From JAYRWN01 sp041917975 (GTDB lineage: Bacteria > Bacteroidota > Bacteroidia > Chitinophagales > Saprospiraceae), in assembly GCA_041917975.1 (NCBI GenBank), contig JAYRWN010000467.1, forward strand, positions 1-11,880: 11,880 bases of DNA, read 5' to 3'. A program made the position numbers and the translations under genes. Shown in pieces: positions 7,367 through 11,880 of the stretch (positions are counted from its first letter, which is position 1; the number at the start of each line of letters is the position of its first letter). Below the pieces are notes generated by a model. It worked only from the letters and a program-made list of their open reading frames with translations, searched no databases and was not told the DNA's origin.

Positions 7367-8800
7367 TTAGAAATCAGCATTACCCGGATAACGCGGGAAT
7401 GCGATCACATCCCGGATGTTGCCCATACCAGTCACAAACTGCACCAGCCGCTCAAATCCAAGGCCGAAACCCGCGTGAGGGCAAGACCCAAAACGCCGGA
7501 TGTCCAGGTACCAATACAGTTCCTTTTCGGGAATATGCATCTCCTTCATTTTGGCTAACAGGACCTCCAGGCGTTCCTCACGCTGCGAGCCACCAACAAT
7601 TTCCCCAATACCAGGAAACAAGATATCCATGGCGCGCACCGTCAGATTATCTTCGTTGACGCGCATGTAAAAGGCCTTAATGGCTTTAGGATAATCCGTT
7701 AATATGACCGGCTTTTTAAAATGTTTTTCCACCAGGTAACGCTCATGCTCCGATTGCAGGTCGGCCCCCCAGGCATCAATCGGATAAGTAAATTTTTTCT
7801 TTTTGTTGGGGGGCGAGTTTTTTAAGATGTCTATCGCCTCTGTATAGGTAAGCCGTTCAAATTTATTCTCCACCACGAACTTCAGCTTATTGATCAGGTC
7901 CAGGTCCGAGCGCTGATCCTGGGGCTTTTGTTTTTCTTCTTCCAGCAAACGCTCTTTGAGAAAGTCCAGGTCCTCTGTGCAGTGCTCCAAAGCATAACCG
8001 ATCACATACTGGAGCATATCCTCTGCCAAATTCATATTATCATTTAAATCTGCGAAGGCTACTTCCGGTTCAATCATCCAGAATTCGGCCAAATGCCGGG
8101 AGGTGTTACTGTTCTCGGCCCGGAAAGTAGGTCCGAAAGTATAAACCTCTCCAAAGGCTAATGCACCCAGTTCTGCTTCCAGTTGTCCGGACACGGTGAG
8201 ATTAGTTTCGCGGCCGAAAAAGTCCTGACTATAATCGATACCGCCATCCTCTTTTAGCGGGGGTTTTTTGCCATCCAGGGTAGTCACCCGAAACATTTCA
8301 CCGGCTCCTTCGGCATCGGAGGCCGTAATGATAGGGGTATGCATATATACAAAACCCCGGTCATTAAAAAATTTATGAATAGCAAAGGCCAAAGTATGTC
8401 TGACCCGAAAGATTGCCCCAAACGTATTGGTTTTAAAACGCAGATGTGCAATTTCCCGCAAAAACTCCAGACTGTGTTTTTTGGGTTGAAGAGGAAATTT
8501 TTCGGCGTCCGCATCGCCGTAGATCACTAATTCCCGGCATTGCATTTCCACCTGCTGACCCTTGCCTTGCGAAGCAACTAACGTTCCAAAAACTCCGATG
8601 GCTGCACCGGTGGTAATGCGCTTGAGCACTTCGCCGTCCATCGTGTTGAAATCCACCACGACCTGCAGGTTTTGAATGGTCGATCCGTCATTCAGAGCGA
8701 TAAACTGATTGTTGCGAAAAGTACGCACCCAACCTTTCACCCATACCGTATCCCCAAAGGCAGGCTGTGCCAGAATTTGTTTAATTTTTACCCTGGACAT
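7367..8800 (-). CDS. asnS: Asparaginyl-tRNA synthetase
   Basis: This cytoplasmic class IIb aminoacyl-tRNA synthetase charges tRNA-Asn with asparagine using ATP. The 477-residue product starts MSRVKIKQIL. Its N-terminal OB-fold anticodon-binding domain (about 15-100) contains VKGWVRTFRNNQFIALNDGS. The catalytic domain follows: LREIAHLRFKTN near 114-125; class II motif 2 at about 225-240, with FRAEN followed by SRHLAEFWMIEPE; and motif 3 GFGLGFERL at 444-452. The stretch ending GEIVGGSQREERLE (399-412) is typical of AsnRS rather than AspRS. The length is normal and no key residue is missing. A GatCAB-only route to Asn-tRNA is therefore not needed here. It stands alone: the terminator of the signalling cluster ends about 30 bases before it, and the tRNA promoter lies just after its stop. 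Confidence 0.98.
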   Translation of the reverse strand: MSRVKIKQILAQPAFGDTVWVKGWVRTFRNNQFIALNDGSTIQNLQVVVDFNTMDGEVLKRITTGAAIGVFGTLVASQGKGQQVEMQCRELVIYGDADAEKFPLQPKKHSLEFLREIAHLRFKTNTFGAIFRVRHTLAFAIHKFFNDRGFVYMHTPIITASDAEGAGEMFRVTTLDGKKPPLKEDGGIDYSQDFFGRETNLTVSGQLEAELGALAFGEVYTFGPTFRAENSNTSRHLAEFWMIEPEVAFADLNDNMNLAEDMLQYVIGYALEHCTEDLDFLKERLLEEEKQKPQDQRSDLDLINKLKFVVENKFERLTYTEAIDILKNSPPNKKKKFTYPIDAWGADLQSEHERYLVEKHFKKPVILTDYPKAIKAFYMRVNEDNLTVRAMDILFPGIGEIVGGSQREERLEVLLAKMKEMHIPEKELYWYLDIRRFGSCPHAGFGLGFERLVQFVTGMGNIRDVIAFPRYPGNADF

Positions 8801-8824
8801 GACTAGTCTGTTTTAATTAGGGGG

Positions 8825-8832
8825 CGAAAATA
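8825..8832 (-). promoter_or_regulatory. Possible -7 element (TATTTTCG) for asnS
   Basis: TATTTTCG on the minus strand differs from TAnnTTTG at one position and lies 25 bases upstream of the asnS ATG. It overlaps the end of the T-run of the preceding terminator. No well-spaced TTG is evident, so this is a weak call. Confidence 0.25.
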
Positions 8833-8869
8833 CAAAAACTCTTCAACCTAGAGTGTCCTCCTTGAAGAG
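8829..8869 (-). terminator. Intrinsic terminator ending the response-regulator operon
   Basis: On the minus strand CTCTTCAA (8862-8869) pairs perfectly with TTGAAGAG (8839-8846), an 8-bp stem with a 15-base loop, followed directly by TTTTTGTATTTT. It begins 5 bases after the stop codon of the 80-residue gene, in the right orientation to end the upstream cluster before asnS. Confidence 0.75.
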
Positions 8870-8874
8870 CACAC

Positions 8875-9117
8875 TTAATCAATACCTTCCGAAGATGAAG
8901 CGCTGGTATCCTGATCATCCAGGTTATATGCAATAAGCCGATCCAAATCCTCCAGTACTTTTTGTGCCCACAGGGCAGCACAGCGGTGATCATTCAGGTG
9001 CCGCAATGGCCATTCCTGACCATGATCAGAAGAATTAGACTGATCAGCGGAGGGCATAACTGGTTTTGGGTCAATAGGCTCATCCATTTGCATTAATTTT
9101 TGTGATGATTTGGTCAT
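8875..9117 (-). CDS. Small acidic protein translationally coupled to the response regulator
   Basis: An 80-residue protein that I do not recognise. Its ATG overlaps the stop of the response-regulator gene (ATGA, 9114-9117), and a strong terminator follows 5 bases after its stop, so it fits as the last gene of that operon. The N-terminal half (1-35) is polar and probably disordered (MDEPIDPKPVMPS). The centre (about 36-66) contains WPLRHLNDHRCAALWAQKVLEDLDRLIAYNL, quoted in parts: WPLRHLNDH, then a likely amphipathic helix ALWAQKVLEDLDRLIA. The C-terminus is Ser- and acid-rich. There is no signal peptide, membrane segment or known output motif. A role as a partner or modulator of the regulator is inferred from coupling alone. 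It could also be a chance frame, though the overlap and terminator argue against that. Confidence 0.6.
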   Translation of the reverse strand: MTKSSQKLMQMDEPIDPKPVMPSADQSNSSDHGQEWPLRHLNDHRCAALWAQKVLEDLDRLIAYNLDDQDTSASSSEGID

Positions 9118-9740
9118 TGACCAGGGAGCATGTAGCGGGCGATGATTTTCTGTAATAGGTCCGCGCGATTTTCAGCATCCATCTTGGCCAGAATATTTTT
9201 GATATGAAATTTTAAGGTATTGTTGCTGATGGCCAGGTTTTCACAGATGTGGTCATAATCCTGCCCCCGTACAATAGCCATGGTAATGCTGAATTCCTGG
9301 TCGGTTAATGGCGCTGCGGCCAGAGCATTAAGTTTATCTTTGGTTAAAGCCATCGCCTCCATTTCATGGGAAAATTTAAACCACGCCACTTCGATAGCCG
9401 TAAGCAAATCCCTTTCGTCAAAAGGTTTTACGATATACCCATACGGCATGGTCCGTTTGGCTCGTTCCAGGGTGGACCGGTCAGCTAGAGAAGTTAGATA
9501 AATAAAGGGTATTTTTTTCTTTTTTCTAATCGTTTCTGCCACGGTTATTCCGTCTTGCGATCCCTTGATATGAATATCGCATAACACCACATCCGGGGTA
9601 TGAAAGCTCAGGTAATCCATGGCTTTTTCGCTGTGATTAATAACACCGGCTACCTGGTAATCCATAGAGTGAAGCATATCGCGGATATCTTCCGCGATTA
9701 TGGCTTCATCTTCGATAATCAGTATATTTAAATTCTTCAC
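9114..9740 (-). CDS. Response regulator, REC + LuxR-type HTH
   Basis: A 208-residue two-component response regulator acting as a DNA-binding transcription factor. The receiver domain (about 4-118) starts LIIEDEA, with acidic residues E10 and D11, the phosphoacceptor Asp at 55 (VVLCDIHIKG), the switch Thr at 83 (YLTS) and the conserved Lys at 105 (IVKPF). After a short linker, a LuxR/GerE-type helix-turn-helix (about 144-200) includes LTDQEFSITMAIVRGQ and the recognition region NNTLKFHIKNILAKM. All phosphorylation residues are present. The likely partner is the HisKA_2 histidine kinase two genes upstream. The gene starts 65 bases after the lipoprotein stop and overlaps the next small gene by four bases. 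I see no clear -7 element directly upstream, so it may be read from the lipoprotein or kinase promoter. The target genes are not visible. Confidence 0.93.
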   Translation of the reverse strand: MKNLNILIIEDEAIIAEDIRDMLHSMDYQVAGVINHSEKAMDYLSFHTPDVVLCDIHIKGSQDGITVAETIRKKKKIPFIYLTSLADRSTLERAKRTMPYGYIVKPFDERDLLTAIEVAWFKFSHEMEAMALTKDKLNALAAAPLTDQEFSITMAIVRGQDYDHICENLAISNNTLKFHIKNILAKMDAENRADLLQKIIARYMLPGQ

Positions 9741-9805
9741 CGGCGTATGAACTTTTAAACGCTAAGTAATGCGTATCAAATTAAAATACACAACAATAAC
9801 AACGG

Positions 9806-10276
9806 TTATGTTTTCTTAAAAGTATAAATTGAGTTACACCCGTTACTGGTACCGGACAACCAATCGTATTCGTTTTTTACGGCTGTTTGAGTGATTGTAA
9901 AACAGGAATTGGAAGGTGTGCACATGGTTAAAGTATTACCGGATACCGTATAAGTACCTATATCTGTAGCGGTCTTCGTATTGGATACTCCATTTGTGAT
10001 GGTTTTGGTCACCGCAGATAAGGTATAGGACTTGTCTTCTTTTAAAATTAAGGTTAGCGTCAGGCAAGTCTGACCGCCGGTGGAAGGTACGCAGATATCA
10101 TTAGCTGCACTAGCGCTATAATTTTTATTGGACGCAACGTTTGTGCATTCGGAGCGGAAGGAAACAGCCAAATAAGACCCGGTAAAATCTGGTGCCTTTT
10201 CTTCTTTCTGGCAAGCCCATAATAAAGTGATCAGGATGATCCAAAGGCCATAGTGTTGCATACTTCTTGTTTTCAT
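9806..10276 (-). CDS. Cysteine-rich lipoprotein, predicted surface-exposed
   Basis: A 156-residue lipoprotein of unknown function. I chose the ATG at 10276 because it gives a normal lipoprotein signal peptide (MKTRSMQHYG, then a hydrophobic core, lipobox LWAC with Cys at 22) and lies 31 bases after a TATTTTTG -7 element; the frame stays open upstream to 10360 but that stretch has no role. The first mature residues, C-QKEEK, resemble the lipoprotein export signal described for Capnocytophaga (Lys followed by two acidic residues), so it is probably displayed on the outer surface. The mature domain is small and beta-rich, with lines such as LTLTLILKEDKSYTLS and IGTYTVSGNTLTM that resemble lipocalin-like domains of Bacteroidota. 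Six further cysteines could form disulfides. It sits between a histidine kinase and a response regulator on the same strand, which suggests co-regulation or a role in sensing. Confidence 0.85.
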   Translation of the reverse strand: MKTRSMQHYGLWIILITLLWACQKEEKAPDFTGSYLAVSFRSECTNVASNKNYSASAANDICVPSTGGQTCLTLTLILKEDKSYTLSAVTKTITNGVSNTKTATDIGTYTVSGNTLTMCTPSNSCFTITQTAVKNEYDWLSGTSNGCNSIYTFKKT

Positions 10277-10306
10277 CGGAATAAATTTAAGAATAAAATA
10301 ATTCGA

Positions 10307-10314
10307 CAAAAATA
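10307..10314 (-). promoter_or_regulatory. Bacteroidota -7 element (TATTTTTG) for the lipoprotein
   Basis: TATTTTTG on the minus strand is a perfect TAnnTTTG, 30 bases upstream of the chosen ATG at 10276. It lies downstream of the more distant ATG at 10360 and therefore supports the shorter start. There is no clear -33 TTG. Confidence 0.45.
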
Positions 10315-10321
10315 CCCATAG

Positions 10322-10348
10322 CCTAAGGGGAGGGCCCCACCCCTGAGG
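10322..10348 (-). terminator. GC-rich hairpin after the kinase gene, possible terminator
   Basis: On the minus strand CCTCAGGGG and CCCCTTAGG form a 9-position stem with one mismatch and a 9-base loop containing GGGCCC. It starts 33 bases after the kinase stop codon. A T-rich stretch (TATTTTTG) follows only after 7 bases, so termination would be inefficient; it may be partial, or it may shape the lipoprotein promoter region. Confidence 0.35.
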
Positions 10349-10381
10349 GTAGGTAACCAAAAAATCTCAAATATTAGTTAG

Positions 10382-11880
10382 CTAAGCCACCTTTTGATAA
10401 TCCCGGATGATCATTTTTACAGTAGTGCCGGCACCAGAAGAAATATCCAATTCGGCATTAAGTTGGGATTTAAAGGCGTGGATTAACCTGTATCCAAAAG
10501 ATTTTCCCAGATTTTGTTGGTGTTGTGCATCCATACCAACCCCGTCATCTGTGACGGTTAATAAAAGAGCGCCGCCATCTTCTTTTAGTTTTACCTTGAT
10601 CTGCCCAGGTTGTTCCTGAGGGAAAGCGTACTTTAAACAATTGCTAATTAACTCATTGAGGATTAAACCGATGGGAATCATCGTATCTACATCTAAATTT
10701 AAGGCGTCGATATCGGTTACTAATTTGATGCGTTGTGGTGAGATATTATAGGATTGAAATAAATTTTTAATCAGGGTTCCAAAATACTTCTGCGTTTCTA
10801 CTCCGGTAAGATTTTTTTCCTGGTATAAATTCTGATGAATTAAGGCCATTGATTTTACGCGGTTCTGGCCTTCCTTTAGTGCCGAGGATGCCTGGGCATC
10901 CGTGACATGCCGCGCTTGTAAATTAAGTAAGGAAGAAATAAATTGTAAATTATTTTTTACCCGGTGGTGTATTTCGCGGATTAATATTTCTTTTTCTTGC
11001 AGTGACTTCTGAATTTGTACATTTTGTAATTTGGTCTTTTGCCACAGACGATAGCTGATTATTGCCAAACCTCCTAAAATAAGTATCCCAAACCCAAATA
11101 AAATATTTCTGTTTTGTGCCGCCTTTAGTTTTACTCTATTCAATTCACTGGAGGTATTTAATAATTGAATTTCCTGCACTTGTTGATCACTTTTATATTG
11201 TGCAGCTAAAGTGTTTACTTGTTGCGTAATTTGTTCATTTAGCAAACTGTCTTTACTGCTGCTGTATTTTTCCAGCCATCGGAGTGCCTCTGTTGTTTGT
11301 CCTAAGGTGAGATGGGCCTCATAAAGACTATAATAACTTTTATTTAAATTTTTTAGTGATAAGTCGGCTTGCGGATTGACCAGTTCAGCTTCCAATAAAG
11401 TCATCCCAGGTTTGGTTTTTCCCTGCGCCAAATACACATTCGCCAGGAGGATATTTAAAGATGATTCTACCTCCGGCAATGGTACTTTTTTAATCAGGGC
11501 CAACCCGCTGTCAGCATATAATTTAGCCACGTTCAACTGATTTTGCAATAAATGCAGTGTACCTAAATTATGATAATCATAAAGCAATCCCTCCTGATCT
11601 CCCAGAGCATGATTGATCTTCAAAGAATTTTGGTAATAAATATACGCTGAGTCATAGCGGGCCATTTTTTGAAACACCAGGCCAAGGTTTGATAGAGCTA
11701 TAGATGTTTCTACAGAATCCTGAACAATTTTTGCCAGATGCAAGGAATGATGATGATATCGTATCGCTTCTTCCCAACGCAATATTTCGGACAATAAATA
11801 GCCCAATTTACTGTTGGCCGTAATAAGATTGGCGGTATCATTTAATTGTGAAAACAATTTTAAAGCCTCGGTAACTTCGT
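10382..11880 (-). CDS. TPR-containing sensor histidine kinase, HisKA_2 type (5' end outside window)
   Basis: A membrane sensor kinase that autophosphorylates on His and probably passes phosphate to the REC-LuxR regulator downstream. The frame stays open to the window edge, so the N-terminus (probably a signal peptide and more TPRs) is missing; 498 codons are visible. Numbering from the first visible codon: TPR repeats about 1-205 (ALSNLGLVFQKMARYDSAYIYYQNSL is the clearest, quoted in parts as ALSNLGLVFQ and YDSAYIYYQNSL), a coiled-coil stretch, one transmembrane segment about 258-278 (ILFGFGILILGGLAIISY), then the HisKA_2 dimerisation/phosphoacceptor region with EIHHRVKNNLQ near 302-312, and an HATPase_c domain with N-box NELISN at about 408-413 and G-box DDGVGM at about 444-449. 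The TPRs are therefore likely periplasmic. The stop lies 105 bases before the lipoprotein start. The ligand is unknown. Confidence 0.93.
   Translation of the reverse strand, partial: EVTEALKLFSQLNDTANLITANSKLGYLLSEILRWEEAIRYHHHSLHLAKIVQDSVETSIALSNLGLVFQKMARYDSAYIYYQNSLKINHALGDQEGLLYDYHNLGTLHLLQNQLNVAKLYADSGLALIKKVPLPEVESSLNILLANVYLAQGKTKPGMTLLEAELVNPQADLSLKNLNKSYYSLYEAHLTLGQTTEALRWLEKYSSSKDSLLNEQITQQVNTLAAQYKSDQQVQEIQLLNTSSELNRVKLKAAQNRNILFGFGILILGGLAIISYRLWQKTKLQNVQIQKSLQEKEILIREIHHRVKNNLQFISSLLNLQARHVTDAQASSALKEGQNRVKSMALIHQNLYQEKNLTGVETQKYFGTLIKNLFQSYNISPQRIKLVTDIDALNLDVDTMIPIGLILNELISNCLKYAFPQEQPGQIKVKLKEDGGALLLTVTDDGVGMDAQHQQNLGKSFGYRLIHAFKSQLNAELDISSGAGTTVKMIIRDYQKVA

Noticed and set aside
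10277..10360. Longer N-terminus (28 extra residues) for the Cys-rich lipoprotein
   Set aside because: The extension would place the signal peptide internally and lies upstream of, or across, the -7 element and the GC-rich hairpin.

Overview
The window looks like a piece of a Bacteroidota chromosome, most likely from the Saprospiria/Cytophaga side of the phylum. The evidence is a large secreted metalloprotease ending in a type IX secretion (T9SS) sorting domain, perfect TAnnTTTG -7 elements in front of several genes, few Shine-Dalgarno sequences, lipoproteins with Bacteroidota-style signal peptides, and a TPR sensor kinase of the HisKA_2 type. No genus can be named from sequence alone.

Layout. 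Almost everything is on the minus strand. At the left edge (1-360) is the N-terminal part of a secreted protein that runs off the window. Next comes a ~1157-residue reprolysin-like zinc metalloprotease with FN3-like, P-domain, CSPG-like and T9SS domains (440-3913), then metK (3992-5248). A 144-base divergent region with an 8-bp-arm inverted repeat separates metK from the only plus-strand gene, a lipoprotein of unknown function (5393-6112). A 231-base gap without a gene follows.

The middle holds a small AT-rich pair of unrecognised genes (6344-7173) that overlap by ATGA. The pair lies only 13 bases downstream of, and on the same strand as, a tRNA gene with a CAT anticodon (7187-7260). A good promoter match sits upstream of the tRNA, so tRNA and gene pair are probably one transcript. 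This is the most accessory-looking part of the window.

To the right is asnS (7367-8800), preceded by a convincing intrinsic terminator (8829-8869) that closes a signalling cluster. Reading in the direction of transcription, the cluster is: a TPR/transmembrane histidine kinase (10382 to beyond 11880, N-terminus missing), a cysteine-rich lipoprotein with a QKEE sequence after its lipid-modified cysteine (9806-10276), a REC-LuxR response regulator (9114-9740), and an 80-residue acidic protein translationally coupled to the regulator (8875-9117). The kinase probably phosphorylates the regulator. The lipoprotein may be a sensed or regulated surface component, but this is inferred from position only.

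metK and asnS are ordinary housekeeping genes. Nothing here is clearly a known defence system, CRISPR array or insertion sequence. The best candidates for something undescribed are the tRNA-linked gene pair and the kinase-lipoprotein-regulator-small protein cluster.
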